DNA of 64,000 nt from Herbiconiux sp. L3-i23 (GTDB lineage: Bacteria > Actinomycetota > Actinomycetes > Actinomycetales > Microbacteriaceae): contig NZ_AP025737.1 in NCBI RefSeq assembly GCF_023734115.1, forward strand, positions 2,356,001 through 2,420,000. The letters run 5' to 3'. Both the position numbers and the translations under genes were made by a program. Under the pieces are notes generated by a model. That model had not been told where the DNA came from. It made no database searches and was given only the letters and a program-made list of their open reading frames with translations. Positions 26,452 to 35,283 of this stretch are shown here, piece by piece (position 1 is the stretch's first letter; every line of letters begins with the position of its first letter).

Positions 26452-27054
26452 GTGAGCCACCCCGCAACGCAGCCCGAGGATCTGAAGCTCACGGTGCGGA
26501 AGTGGGTGGTGCAACTCGAGGACGTGCTCCGCGACGGCGAGAAGGACACCGCGCGTCCCATCCGTCGAGCGGTCATCGCCGCCGTCGTCACCAACCCGTA
26601 CGCCGGCCGCTGGTCGGAGGACCTGTCCGAACTGATCGACGCCGGCGAAGTGCTCGCCCGCGAGTTCATGACCCGCGCCCAGGACCTCCTCGACGGTCAG
26701 GTGCAGGCCTACGGCAAGGGCGGCATCGTCGGTGAGAACGGCGAGATCGAGCACGTCGCCGCGCTCCTCCACCCCAAGTTCGGCGGCCCTACCCGCCAGA
26801 TCGCGAACGGCGTCTCCATCCTGCCGAGCGTGAAGAAGCACGGCGGTCAGGGTGCCGCCCTCGACATCCCCGTGCATCACAAGGACGCGATGATGATCCG
26901 CTCGCACTTCGACTCGATCGAGTTCCGTGTGCCGGACGCGCCCCGCGCCAACGAGATCGTCGTCGCCCTCGCCGTGAGCGACGGCCCCCGGCCGCACCAC
27001 CGCGTCGGCGGCCTCACCGAGGCCGAGGCCAAGGGCGAAGACGGCCTGCGCTGA
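26452..27054 (+). CDS. AA_synth-family protein (amino acid synthesis family, DUF1185-like)
   Basis: The 200-aa protein begins LKLTVRKWVVQLEDVLRDGE and has AVVTNPYAGRWSEDLSELID, HVAALLHPKFGGPTRQIANG and ALDIPVHHKDAMMIRSHFDS. These regions fit the PF06684 family from memory. The biochemical function of that family is not established. The start GTG follows AAGGAG at 5 nt. It is the first gene of the ROK-controlled operon, 32 bp before the cysteine hydrolase. The recurring context of hydrolases suggests it acts on a small ring compound or amide intermediate, which is inference only. Confidence 0.72.
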   Translation: MSHPATQPEDLKLTVRKWVVQLEDVLRDGEKDTARPIRRAVIAAVVTNPYAGRWSEDLSELIDAGEVLAREFMTRAQDLLDGQVQAYGKGGIVGENGEIEHVAALLHPKFGGPTRQIANGVSILPSVKKHGGQGAALDIPVHHKDAMMIRSHFDSIEFRVPDAPRANEIVVALAVSDGPRPHHRVGGLTEAEAKGEDGLR

Positions 27055-27086
27055 CCCACCACCCGATACGAACAGAGGAAGCACCG

Positions 27087-27698
27087 ATGCCAGAGCTCGA
27101 CCCGTTCTCCTCCAAGCTCGCGGACGCCCCGCGACCCGTCATCTCGAACGAGCGGACGGCCGTCATCATGGTCGACCTCGTCAACGACTTCATCGAGCCC
27201 GACGGCGCGATGCCGATGCCCGACTCCGAGGCGACCCTCGCGAAGGCCAAGGAGTTGAGCGAGCTCGCCCGCGAGTCGGGCGTGACGGTGATCTGGGTGC
27301 GCCCTGGTCACACCGAAGACGCCGACGGGCTGTTCCGCAAGCGCACCCCGCACGGGTTCGCCGACACGCACGGGGCGCAGATCCACGGCACCTTCGACGT
27401 GCTGCCGGGCGAGCGGGTGATCACCAAGCGGCGCTACTCGGCCTTCTTCCAGACCGACCTCGACATGTACCTCCGCGAGCACCGGATCGAGCGCGTCATC
27501 GTCTGCGGCGTCGCCCTCAACATCTGCGTGCGCTCCACGATCCACGACGCGTTCTTCAACGGCTACGACGTGTGGCTCGCAAGCGACGCCTCACAGGCGA
27601 CGGGTGACCGCGAGGCCGAGTCGACGATCTACGACGTCAGCACCCACTTCGGCGAGGTGCTCACCGTCGACGAGATCCGCGCGGAGCTGATCCCGTGA
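27087..27698 (+). CDS. Isochorismatase-family cysteine hydrolase
   Basis: This 203-aa hydrolase has the Asp-Lys-Cys catalytic triad of the family: IMVDLVNDFIEP, VITKRRYSAFFQTDLD and VALNICVRSTIHDAFF, in that order. It resembles the amidases that hydrolyse ureidoacrylate, maleamate, N-carbamoylsarcosine and nicotinamide more than true isochorismatases. It has a GAGGAA site before the ATG. The stop overlaps the amidohydrolase start (GTGA). In this operon it would most plausibly open an amide or ureido bond formed during ring breakdown. Confidence 0.85.
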   Translation: MPELDPFSSKLADAPRPVISNERTAVIMVDLVNDFIEPDGAMPMPDSEATLAKAKELSELARESGVTVIWVRPGHTEDADGLFRKRTPHGFADTHGAQIHGTFDVLPGERVITKRRYSAFFQTDLDMYLREHRIERVIVCGVALNICVRSTIHDAFFNGYDVWLASDASQATGDREAESTIYDVSTHFGEVLTVDEIRAELIP

Positions 27699-28861
27699 TC
27701 ACCGTCGTCCACGGCGCCTCCGCCGTGATCGGCGGCCGCCTCGCGGACCCGGTCGCGAACGGAGACGCCGTCCGCATCGACAACGGCGTGATCGACCGGG
27801 TCGGCACGTCCGCCGACCTACTGGCGCTCCCTCACGACGAGACGATCGACGCGGCGGGCGGTGTCGTCATCCCGGGGCTGATCGACCCGCACACCCACCC
27901 CGTGCTCGGCGATTTCACTCCGCGGCAGAACACGCTCGGCTGGGTCGGTGCGCACCTGAACGGCGGAGTCACCACCCTGATCTCCGCGGGCGAGACGCAC
28001 TGGCCGGGTCGTCAGCGCACCCCGATCGGTGCGAAGTCCATCGCGATGGCGGCCGCGCAGAGCTCGCTCGCGTTGCGCCCCGGCGGAGCGAAGCTGCACG
28101 GCGGCGCCCTGCTGATCGAACCCGGTCTCACCGAGGCCGACTTCGACGAGATGGAGCGCGCCGGGGTGCGCCTCGTCGGCGAGGTGGGTCTCGGCTCGAG
28201 CATCGACCCCCGCGACATCCGCGAATCGATCGAACAAGCCCGATCCCGCGGCTGGGTGATCCCCATGCACGTCGGCGGCGCCTCGGTGCCCGGATCGCAC
28301 GTCGTCGCCGGCTCGCTCGTCGCCGAGCTGCGCCCCGACGTCGTCTCGCATGCCAACGGCGGACCGACGGCGCGCCCGCTGGCCGAGATCGTGTCGGCCA
28401 TCGAGTCGACCGACGCCGCCATCGAGGTCGTGCAGGCGGGCAACACCCGCGCGCTCGTCGACATCGTGCGCCACCTCGACTCAGAGGGCCTGCTGCACCG
28501 TCTACAGTTCGGCACCGACAGCCCATCGGGCACGGGGATCATGCCGCTCGGCATCCTGCGCTCGATCGCCTACTCGGCCGCGTTCGGCGGTGTCGACCCG
28601 GTCAGCGCCCTCTGCTGCGCGACCGGAGAGGTGGCGGCGCGCTACCACCTCGACGTCGGCGTGATCGACGCCGGGCGTCCCGCCGACCTCGTGATCCTCG
28701 ACGTCCCGCTCGGCGGTCAGGGCTCGACCGCGCTCGACTCGTTCACCGGCGGCGACGTGCCCTCCGTCGCCCTCGTGATGGTCGACGGCGAGGTCGTCGC
28801 GTTCCCGAGCCGTATGACTCCTCCCCCCACCAATCGCCCCGTCGTCGCCGCCGCTCACTGA
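27695..28861 (+). CDS. Enamidase-like amidohydrolase
   Basis: The 388-aa TIM-barrel hydrolase has the amidohydrolase signature VVIPGLIDPHTHP, with metal His pair. Later metal-ligand regions are VIPMHVGGASVPGS, VVSHANGGPTA and LQFGTDSPSGTGIMPLGILR. The last motif and the C-terminal PADLVILDVPLGG with SRMTPPPT strongly recall enamidase of nicotinate fermentation (6-oxo-tetrahydronicotinate to formylglutarate and ammonia). The start is GTG 27695, sharing bases with the previous stop. A cyclic enamide or lactam is the natural guess for its substrate. The exact compound is unknown, and this is one of the key clues to the pathway. Confidence 0.78.
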   Translation: MITVVHGASAVIGGRLADPVANGDAVRIDNGVIDRVGTSADLLALPHDETIDAAGGVVIPGLIDPHTHPVLGDFTPRQNTLGWVGAHLNGGVTTLISAGETHWPGRQRTPIGAKSIAMAAAQSSLALRPGGAKLHGGALLIEPGLTEADFDEMERAGVRLVGEVGLGSSIDPRDIRESIEQARSRGWVIPMHVGGASVPGSHVVAGSLVAELRPDVVSHANGGPTARPLAEIVSAIESTDAAIEVVQAGNTRALVDIVRHLDSEGLLHRLQFGTDSPSGTGIMPLGILRSIAYSAAFGGVDPVSALCCATGEVAARYHLDVGVIDAGRPADLVILDVPLGGQGSTALDSFTGGDVPSVALVMVDGEVVAFPSRMTPPPTNRPVVAAAH

Positions 28862-28926
28862 CGAGCGACTCCCCATCCCCCGCACGCGACTCCCGCGTGC
28901 CCGCACGAAGGAACAGCTCCGCACCC

Positions 28927-29913
28927 ATGACGAAGGTCCTGCTCGACTGCGACACCGGGTGCGACGACACCCTCGCCATCCTCTACGCCGCGCTCCATCC
29001 CGACATCGACCTGCTGGGCGTCGGTGGGGTGTGGGGAAACGTCTCGGCCGAGATCGCCGCCCGTAACTCGGCGCACACGTTGGCGATGGTCGGCCGCTCC
29101 GACATCCCCGTCGCCCGTGGCGCTTCGGGCCCGATCACCGGCGCCCCGGCGGTCTTCGCCTACCACGTGCACGGCGACGACGGTCAGGGCAACGTCGGGG
29201 ATCCGAGCTTCGAGCCCGAGCTCGTCGACGAGAGCGCCGCCGAGCAGATCGTGCGGCTCGTGCGTGAGAACCCGGGCGAGGTGGAGCTGATCGCGGTGGG
29301 CCCGATGACGAACCTCGCCGTCGCCCTCGCCCTCGATCCGGAGCTGCCGACTCTGGTCCGCGGCGTCACGATCATGGGCGGCGCCGCGATGGCTCCCGGC
29401 AACGTCACGCCCGTCGCCGAGGCGAACATCTGGTGCGACCCCGAATCGGCCGCGGCCGTGTTCAACGCCCCGTGGCGTCTGCGGATGGTGGGGCTCGACG
29501 TCACCATGCGCACCCTGCTCACCGAGCAGCACCGCAGCCGCCTCCTCGAGAGCGACGGGTCGATCAGCCGATACGTCGGTCGGATGCTCGACTTCTACTT
29601 CGGCTTCTTCGCCGCCAACGCCTTCGGCGAGCGCTCCTCGTGCATGCACGACGCCCTGGCGGTCGCGATCGGCGCCGACACCCTCGTGCCGACCCTCGCC
29701 CCCACCGTCAACGCGCGGGTCGACACGAGCGACGGCCCCGGCCGGGGCCAGACGATCTGCGACCTCCGCGGCCGCTACATGGGCTTCCCCGAGCAGGAGG
29801 GCGCGCACTGCGAGGTCGCCCTCGAGAGCGACCCGCTGTTCGCCGACGAGGTCGTCGAGCTGATCCGCACCGCGGGCGACTCGCTGATCAGCGGGGACGT
29901 GTCCGCACGATGA
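28927..29913 (+). CDS. Nucleoside hydrolase (inosine-uridine preferring type)
   Basis: This 328-aa N-ribohydrolase starts with the calcium-binding aspartate cluster, here in the form LLDCDTGCDDTLAILYA. Further calcium and ribose contacts are GGVWGNVSAE, VTPVAEANIWCDPESAAAVF and SSCMHDALAVAIGA, where His and Asp are the active-site pair. ATG 28927 is chosen over 28897 because the Asp cluster normally lies at the extreme N-terminus. It would cleave an N-glycosidic bond and release a base. Together with the enamidase-like gene it suggests a glycosylated N-heterocycle. The stop overlaps the next SDR start. Confidence 0.88.
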   Translation: MTKVLLDCDTGCDDTLAILYAALHPDIDLLGVGGVWGNVSAEIAARNSAHTLAMVGRSDIPVARGASGPITGAPAVFAYHVHGDDGQGNVGDPSFEPELVDESAAEQIVRLVRENPGEVELIAVGPMTNLAVALALDPELPTLVRGVTIMGGAAMAPGNVTPVAEANIWCDPESAAAVFNAPWRLRMVGLDVTMRTLLTEQHRSRLLESDGSISRYVGRMLDFYFGFFAANAFGERSSCMHDALAVAIGADTLVPTLAPTVNARVDTSDGPGRGQTICDLRGRYMGFPEQEGAHCEVALESDPLFADEVVELIRTAGDSLISGDVSAR

Positions 29914-30644
29914 CCGCGTCGCCGCACGTGCTTCCCGGGTTGGACGGGCTCCGGGCCGTCGTCGTCGGGGGCGCCTCCGGCATCGGAGCGGCGACGGCGC
30001 AGCAGTTGCGGGAGGGCGGCGCCTCCGTCGTCGCCGTCGACCTGTCCGAGCCTGCCGAGATCCGCGCCGACATCACCACCACCGACGGCTGCGACCGCGC
30101 CATCGCGGAGGCCGTCGGCATCCTCGGCGGCATCGACGCGCTCGTCATCACCGCGGGCGGCGGGCCCTACCTCGACATCGAGCACACGACCGCCGACGTG
30201 TGGCAGCGCACCCTGGCCCTCAATCTCGTCGCCGCGGGGCTGCTCACCGCTGCTGCTCTCCCCCACCTGCGTGAATCGGCGCGCGGCTCCATCACCGTCA
30301 CCGCCTCGGCGGCGGGGCGGCAGGGCTACGCCCTCTTCACTGCATACTCGTCGGCGAAGGCGGGGCTCGTGCACTGGTCGCGGTCCGCCGCGAGGGAGCT
30401 CGGCCCGGACGGGATCCGCGTCAACTGCGTGTCCCCCGGCCCCATCGACACTCCGCTGCTGCGTGCCGGCGGGCCCGCGGGCGTCCCGCCGGAGCAGTGG
30501 ACGGCGAAGCTCGCGGAGCGCACCGCCCTCGGACGCGTCGGCACCGCCGACGAGGTCGCCGGCGTCATCGCCTTCCTGAGCTCGGACACCGCGTCCTTCG
30601 TCACCGGCACCGTCGTGGAGGTCGACGGCGGGGAAACGGCCTGA
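29910..30644 (+). CDS. Short-chain dehydrogenase/reductase
   Basis: The 244-aa classical SDR has VVVGGASGIGAATAQQL (nucleotide loop), ALVITAGGGPYL, SITVTASAAGRQGY and the catalytic YSSAKAGLVHW. PGPIDTPLLRAGG and TGTVVEVDGGETA follow. An Asp at the end of strand 2 (VVAVDLSEP) favours NAD(H). The start ATG overlaps the preceding stop (ATGA) and its stop overlaps the next gene, so it is embedded in the coupled operon. It probably oxidises or reduces an alcohol or aldehyde intermediate released upstream. Confidence 0.87.
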   Translation: MTASPHVLPGLDGLRAVVVGGASGIGAATAQQLREGGASVVAVDLSEPAEIRADITTTDGCDRAIAEAVGILGGIDALVITAGGGPYLDIEHTTADVWQRTLALNLVAAGLLTAAALPHLRESARGSITVTASAAGRQGYALFTAYSSAKAGLVHWSRSAARELGPDGIRVNCVSPGPIDTPLLRAGGPAGVPPEQWTAKLAERTALGRVGTADEVAGVIAFLSSDTASFVTGTVVEVDGGETA

Positions 30645-31867
30645 TGGCATCCCGACCCCTGCCGCTCGCCGGGCTGCTCGTCGCCGACTTCTCGCGCGTG
30701 CTCGCGGGACCCTACGCGTCGATGGCCCTCGCCGACCTCGGCGCCCGGGTCATCAAGGTCGAGCGCACCGGCGCGGGCGACGACACCCGCGCGTGGTCGC
30801 CCCCGCCCTCGGAACGCGGGTCGACCTACTTCGACAGCGTGAACCGGAACAAAGAGTCGCTCGAACTCGACCTCGGCTCGCCGGAGGACCGCGCCGTCGC
30901 CCTCGAGCTCGCTCGTCGCGCCGACGTGCTCATCGAGAACTTCAAGCCCGGCACCATGGCGAAGTACGGCCTCGGCTACGAGCGGTTGCGGGAACTCAAC
31001 CCGCGACTGGTCTACGCGTCGATCTCAGGATTCGGCAGCGGCGCGGGCGCCTCGCTCCCCGGCTACGACTTCCTGGTGCAGGCCGTGGGGGGACTGATGA
31101 GCATCTCGGGATCCGCGCACGGCGAGCCGACCAAGGTCGGCGTCGCCCTCGTCGACGTGCTGACCGGCAAGGACGTGCAGGTCGGCGTGCTCGCCGCCCT
31201 CGTCGAACGCGGCGTCACCGGCACCGGCGCCTCCTTCGAGGTGAACCTGCTGTCGAGCCTGCAGTCGGCGCTCGTCAACCAGGTGCAGAGCTACCTCGGC
31301 GCCGGCGTGGTGCCGGGGCGGATGGGCAACGCGCATCCCTCGATCGTCCCGTACCAGCTCTTCGACTGCCGCGACGGCTCGCTCGCCATCGCCTGCGGCA
31401 ACGACACCCAATTCGCCGCGCTCTGCCGGGTGCTCGGCGCCGACCGGCTCGCCTCCGACGAGCGCTACCGCACCAACCCCGCGCGCGTGCGCCACCGCGA
31501 CGACCTCGTGCTCGAGCTCGAGAGCCTGCTGAGCACCGAAACCCCCGCGCGGTGGGCCGAACGGATGACCGCCGCCGGCGTGCCCGCGGGCGCGGTTGCC
31601 AGCATCGACGAGTCGATCGCATTCGCGGAGTCGTTGGAGCTAGATCCGACCATTGCTCTGAGCACGGCCGACGGTCGCGACGGCGGCCGCCAGGTCAGGG
31701 CCCCGCAACGCTGGCTGCCCGCGCGCACGCCGCGCACCAATGCCCCGCCGACCCTCGGTCAGCACAACGACACGGTCCGATCCTGGCTCGCCGAGCCGTA
31801 TTCGCGCCCCTCCGCAACGAAAGCCACCGGCACCGACGCCGAAACACAGGAAGACGACCTCCGATGA
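30644..31867 (+). CDS. CaiB/BaiF-family (type III) CoA-transferase
   Basis: This 407-aa enzyme moves CoA between carboxylic acids. Visible are LVADFSRVLAGPYASMALAD, GARVIKVERTGAGDDTR, NRNKESLELDLGSPEDR, ADVLIENFKPGTMAKYGLGY and ALVDVLTGKDV, which carries the catalytic aspartate. The first glycine-rich block GFGSGAGASLPGYDFLVQA fits the family. It overlaps the genes on both sides by one to four bases. Its place directly before a glutaryl-type acyl-CoA dehydrogenase implies activation of a dicarboxylate or branched acid for oxidation. Confidence 0.92.
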   Translation: MASRPLPLAGLLVADFSRVLAGPYASMALADLGARVIKVERTGAGDDTRAWSPPPSERGSTYFDSVNRNKESLELDLGSPEDRAVALELARRADVLIENFKPGTMAKYGLGYERLRELNPRLVYASISGFGSGAGASLPGYDFLVQAVGGLMSISGSAHGEPTKVGVALVDVLTGKDVQVGVLAALVERGVTGTGASFEVNLLSSLQSALVNQVQSYLGAGVVPGRMGNAHPSIVPYQLFDCRDGSLAIACGNDTQFAALCRVLGADRLASDERYRTNPARVRHRDDLVLELESLLSTETPARWAERMTAAGVPAGAVASIDESIAFAESLELDPTIALSTADGRDGGRQVRAPQRWLPARTPRTNAPPTLGQHNDTVRSWLAEPYSRPSATKATGTDAETQEDDLR

Positions 31868-33024
31868 CCGCCTCACCCACCCTCCTCGACATCGACTCGC
31901 TCCTCACCGCCGAGGAGATCGAACACCGCGATGAGGTGAGGGCGTTCGTCGAGTCGCGCATCACGCCGCGCATCGCCGGCTGGTACAGCGACGGCGTCTT
32001 CCCCGTCGAGATCGTGCCCGAGATGGCGCAGCTGGGTCTGCTCGGGATGCACATCAAGGGCTACGGCTGCGCCGGACGGTCGGCGGTCGATTACGGCCTC
32101 GCCGCCATGGAGCTCGAGGCCGGCGACTCGGGTCTTCGCACCTTCGTGAGCGTGCAGGGCTCGCTCGCGATGAGCGCGATCGCGAAGCACGGGTCGGAGG
32201 AGCAGAAGCAGAAGTGGCTCCCCGGCATGGCCGCGGGAGAGATCATCGGCTGCTTCGGACTCACCGAACCGGGTGCCGGATCCGACCCGGCGAACATGGC
32301 CACCACCGCCCGACTCGAGGGCGGCGAATGGGTGCTGAACGGGTCGAAGCGCTGGATCGGACTCGCCTCCATCGCGCAGGTGGCGGTCATCTGGGCCCGC
32401 ACTGACCAGGGCGTCCGCGGGTTCATCGTGCCCACTGAGACTCCCGGATTCACGGCGACCCCCATCGAGCAGAAGCTGTCGATGCGCGCCTCCGTGCAGT
32501 GCGACATCGACCTCCAGGACGTCCGCCTGCCCGAGGATGCGATGCTGCCGAACGCGCTCGGCCTGCGCGGGCCGTTCGAGTGCCTCAACGAGGCCCGCTA
32601 CGGCATCATCTGGGGAGCCATGGGAGCCGCGCGCGACAGCTACGAGGTGGCGCTGCGGTACGCGAGTGACCGCTCGGTCTTCGACAAGCCGCTCGCCGCG
32701 TTCCAGCTGACCCAGCAGAAGCTGGTCGAGATGGCGCTGAAGGTCGAGAAGGGCACGTTGCTGGCCCTGCACCTCGGGCGCCTGAAGGACGCGGGCAGGC
32801 TGCAGCCGCACCAGATCTCGGTCGGCAAGCTCGACAACTGCCGTGAGGCCATCGACGTCTGTCAGTCAGCGCGCACCCTGCTCGGCGGCAACGGCATCAC
32901 CCTCGACTATTCGCCGTTCCGGCACGCCAACAATCTCGAGAGCGTGCGCACCTACGAGGGCACCGACGAGATCCACCTGCTGACCATCGGACGGGCACTC
33001 ACCGGGATCGCCGCCTTCCGCTGA
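31864..33024 (+). CDS. Acyl-CoA dehydrogenase, glutaryl-CoA dehydrogenase type
   Basis: The 386-aa flavoprotein carries the ACAD motifs CFGLTEPGAGSDPANMATTA and EWVLNGSKRWIGLASIAQVA, plus ARYGIIWGAMGAARDSYEVA. The C-terminal TYEGTDEIHLLTIGRALTG contains the catalytic Glu of glutaryl-CoA-type enzymes. Glutaryl-CoA dehydrogenases also decarboxylate, so a dicarboxylyl-CoA substrate is likely. It ends operon 1 and is followed by a strong stem-loop. With the CoA-transferase it forms the final, energy-yielding step of the inferred route. Confidence 0.92.
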   Translation: MTASPTLLDIDSLLTAEEIEHRDEVRAFVESRITPRIAGWYSDGVFPVEIVPEMAQLGLLGMHIKGYGCAGRSAVDYGLAAMELEAGDSGLRTFVSVQGSLAMSAIAKHGSEEQKQKWLPGMAAGEIIGCFGLTEPGAGSDPANMATTARLEGGEWVLNGSKRWIGLASIAQVAVIWARTDQGVRGFIVPTETPGFTATPIEQKLSMRASVQCDIDLQDVRLPEDAMLPNALGLRGPFECLNEARYGIIWGAMGAARDSYEVALRYASDRSVFDKPLAAFQLTQQKLVEMALKVEKGTLLALHLGRLKDAGRLQPHQISVGKLDNCREAIDVCQSARTLLGGNGITLDYSPFRHANNLESVRTYEGTDEIHLLTIGRALTGIAAFR

Positions 33025-33035
33025 TCCTCCTCCGG

Positions 33036-33067
33036 ACGCGCGCGGAGCCGCTCGGCTCCGCGCGCGT
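33036..33067 (+). terminator. Stem-loop terminator after operon 1
   Basis: A 13-bp perfect stem, CGCGCGCGGAGCC with GGCTCCGCGCGCG, closes a 4-nt loop, with an extra A-T pair at the base. It starts 12 bp after the acyl-CoA dehydrogenase stop. There is no long T tract, as is common in high-GC genomes. The remaining sequence up to 33229 holds no gene that I can support. Confidence 0.8.
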
Positions 33068-33229
33068 TCCGCCGTCCCCGAGAGGCCACTGAGCCCTTAA
33101 CCCGCCGACGCGCGCGCACGCCGGCGGTGCCCCGCATGCCCTCGGCGGACGCCGGGGATCGGCGCTTCATCACGCCGAATTCTGCCCGCAACACAGTTTT
33201 TACATCCCAAGCGCGAGAAAGGCGATGAA

Positions 33230-33262
33230 TTCGTTGTGTCGCGCAACGATCGTCGTTACTGT
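33230..33262 (+). promoter_or_regulatory. Promoter and operator of catabolic operon 2
   Basis: TTCGTTG-N7-CAACGAT (33230-33250) overlaps a -35 TTGTGT (33234-33239), followed by a 17-bp spacer and TACTGT (33257-33262). The bases GAATTCGTTG, the N7 spacing and the distance to the -10 box all equal those at 26379. The leader to the ABC ATPase ATG is about 80 nt. Confidence 0.75.
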
Positions 33263-33348
33263 GAACCGCAACGCCCCACACCACCCCCCGGTGCGAGGTT
33301 CTCGAAGTAGAGAAATCAGTGGCCCCCGGCCAGCGAGCGAAGGATCCA

Positions 33349-34173
33349 ATGACGTTGATCACCCCTGAATCCGAAAATGCTGGACCGGTCGCTCGAGACG
33401 CGGAGTACGTGTTCCGCGCCCAGGGACTGACGAAGACCTTCGGCCACGTCAAGGCCATCACCGACGTGGACCTCGACCTGAAGCGCGGCGAGGTGCTCGC
33501 GCTCTTCGGCGACAACGGCGCCGGCAAGTCGACGCTCACCAAGATGCTCTGCGGGGTCTACACCCCCGACGCCGGCGGCGTCGAGATCGACGGCGAGACC
33601 GTCGCGATGCGCTCGACCCGCGACGCCGAAGACCACGGCATCACGGTGGTGCACCAGGACCTCGCGCTCGCCCCGCACCTCACCGTGCTCGAGAACATGT
33701 TCCTCGGCCACGAGATCAAGGCGAAGGGCATCCTCGGCGGCCTCGGGGTGCTCTCGCGCAAGGCGATGGCCTTGAAGACGAACGTCGCGCTCGAGAAGCT
33801 CTCGATCCGCCTCCCCTCGCTCTCGGTCGCCGTGCAGGACCTCTCGGGCGGTCAGCGTCAGGCCGTCGCCGTCGCCCGCGCCAGCATGTGGTCCCGCTCC
33901 GGAATCCTGATGGACGAGCCCACCGCGGCGCTCGGCACCATCCAGAGCGACATCGTCTGCCAGCTCATCCGCAACACCGCCGACAGCGGCATGGGCGTCA
34001 TGGTCATCTCGCACGACATCCCGCGCATCCTCGACATCGCCGACCGGGTCGTCGTCCTGCGACACGGGTCGATCGCACTCAACCAACCCATCGGGAACCT
34101 GACCCGCAGCGACGTCGTCGCCGCAATGGTCGGACTCGCCGGTGACCCCGCAGACGAGGAGCTGAACAAGTGA
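33349..34173 (+). CDS. Rbs/Frc-type sugar ABC transporter ATP-binding protein (single domain)
   Basis: The 274-aa ATPase has Walker A FGDNGAGKSTLTK, Q-loop VVHQDLALAPHL, signature QDLSGGQRQAVAVARA and Walker B ILMDEPTAALG. Most Rbs-type importers use a duplicated 500-aa ATPase; this one has a single cassette and would act as a homodimer, as in FrcA-like systems. The ATG at 33349 follows AAGGA; the earlier GTG at 33319 lacks a ribosome site. Its stop overlaps the permease GTG. It is the first gene of operon 2. Confidence 0.9.
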   Translation: MTLITPESENAGPVARDAEYVFRAQGLTKTFGHVKAITDVDLDLKRGEVLALFGDNGAGKSTLTKMLCGVYTPDAGGVEIDGETVAMRSTRDAEDHGITVVHQDLALAPHLTVLENMFLGHEIKAKGILGGLGVLSRKAMALKTNVALEKLSIRLPSLSVAVQDLSGGQRQAVAVARASMWSRSGILMDEPTAALGTIQSDIVCQLIRNTADSGMGVMVISHDIPRILDIADRVVVLRHGSIALNQPIGNLTRSDVVAAMVGLAGDPADEELNK

Positions 34174-35210
34174 GCACGACGACGGGCACCCGCCCCACCG
34201 AGACCGCGACACCGCCGAGGGCGAGCACGTTGAAGCGCCTGCTGACCAACAACACGTTCTGGATCTTCGCCGTCGACATCGTCCTGATCGCCTTCTTCTG
34301 GGCGGTCTCGATCGACAACTCGTTCCTCGGGCCGAGCAACGTCCGCAACCTCATGAGCGACAGCGCGACCGCCCTGCTGCTCGGCGTCGCGATTGCGTTC
34401 CTGCTGGGCGCCGGAGAGTTCGACATCTCGCTCGGCGCGAACCTGATCCTCGCCTCCGTCGTCGCCGGACTCATCGCCGTCGAGCTCGCCCCCTACGGCC
34501 TGTTCGTCATCATCGTCGGCTCGCTCGGCGGTGCCATCGTCACCGGCATGATCATCGGCTTCATCAACGGTGTGATCGTCACCCGATTGCACGTGAATTC
34601 ACTGATCGCGACGCTCGCGAGCATGGGCATCGTCACCGGCGTCGCCTTCATCGTGTCGAACGGCACCGACGTCACCGGCATCCCGCCGGTGCTGCAGGAC
34701 AGCGTCGGGCTCAACAACATCCTCGGGATCCCGCTGCCGTTCCTCATCTCGATCCTGGTCTGGGGCCTCGCGTGGGCGGCGCTCAAATACACCCGCTTCG
34801 GCCTGCACGTCGTCGCCATGGGGTCGTCTCGAGCCGCCGCCGACAGGGCGGGTCTTCGCACCAAGACGAAGATCACGACCCTGTTCACCATCTGCGGTGG
34901 CATCGCGGGCCTCGCCGGCTTCATCGACATCACCCGCTTCGCCGCGACGAACATCGCCGGTCACACCCAGGACTCGCTCTCGGCGATCACGGCGGCCGTC
35001 ATCGGCGGCACCCTGCTCGCGGGCGGTGTCATCTCAATCGTGGGTCTGCTCGGCGGTGTGATCCTCGCCGTCATCCTCGCCAACGGCCTGATCGTCATCG
35101 GCGTCTCGTCGTACTACCAGCTCATCATCGTCGGCGCGATCCTCATCGTCGCCGTCTGGCTCGACCACCTGAAGAAGGGCGAGAAGTCGCTCAAGCTCTT
35201 CGCCCGGTGA
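34170..35210 (+). CDS. Rbs-type sugar ABC transporter permease
   Basis: The 346-aa membrane protein has about nine or ten helices of the BPD_transp_2/RbsC kind. Recognisable blocks are SDSATALLLGVAIAFLLGAG, EFDISLGANLILASVVAG, GMIIGFINGVIVTRLHVNSL and IGGTLLAGGVISIVGLLGG. The start GTG lies inside the stop of the ATPase gene (GTGA). A basic, Thr-rich cytoplasmic tail precedes the first helix. It forms the channel of the importer with the neighbouring ATPase and binding protein. Confidence 0.92.
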   Translation: MSTTTGTRPTETATPPRASTLKRLLTNNTFWIFAVDIVLIAFFWAVSIDNSFLGPSNVRNLMSDSATALLLGVAIAFLLGAGEFDISLGANLILASVVAGLIAVELAPYGLFVIIVGSLGGAIVTGMIIGFINGVIVTRLHVNSLIATLASMGIVTGVAFIVSNGTDVTGIPPVLQDSVGLNNILGIPLPFLISILVWGLAWAALKYTRFGLHVVAMGSSRAAADRAGLRTKTKITTLFTICGGIAGLAGFIDITRFAATNIAGHTQDSLSAITAAVIGGTLLAGGVISIVGLLGGVILAVILANGLIVIGVSSYYQLIIVGAILIVAVWLDHLKKGEKSLKLFAR

Positions 35211-35283
35211 GCCTCCCCGCATCACCTCCGCACCATCCGCAGCACCGTCAGCCCTTCCCTTCCACCGATTCAAGGAGCACGCA

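Noticed and set aside
24874-27084. 736-aa minus-strand frame
   Set aside because: The upstream part is antisense to the AA_synth gene; the ROK protein begins at GTG 26118.
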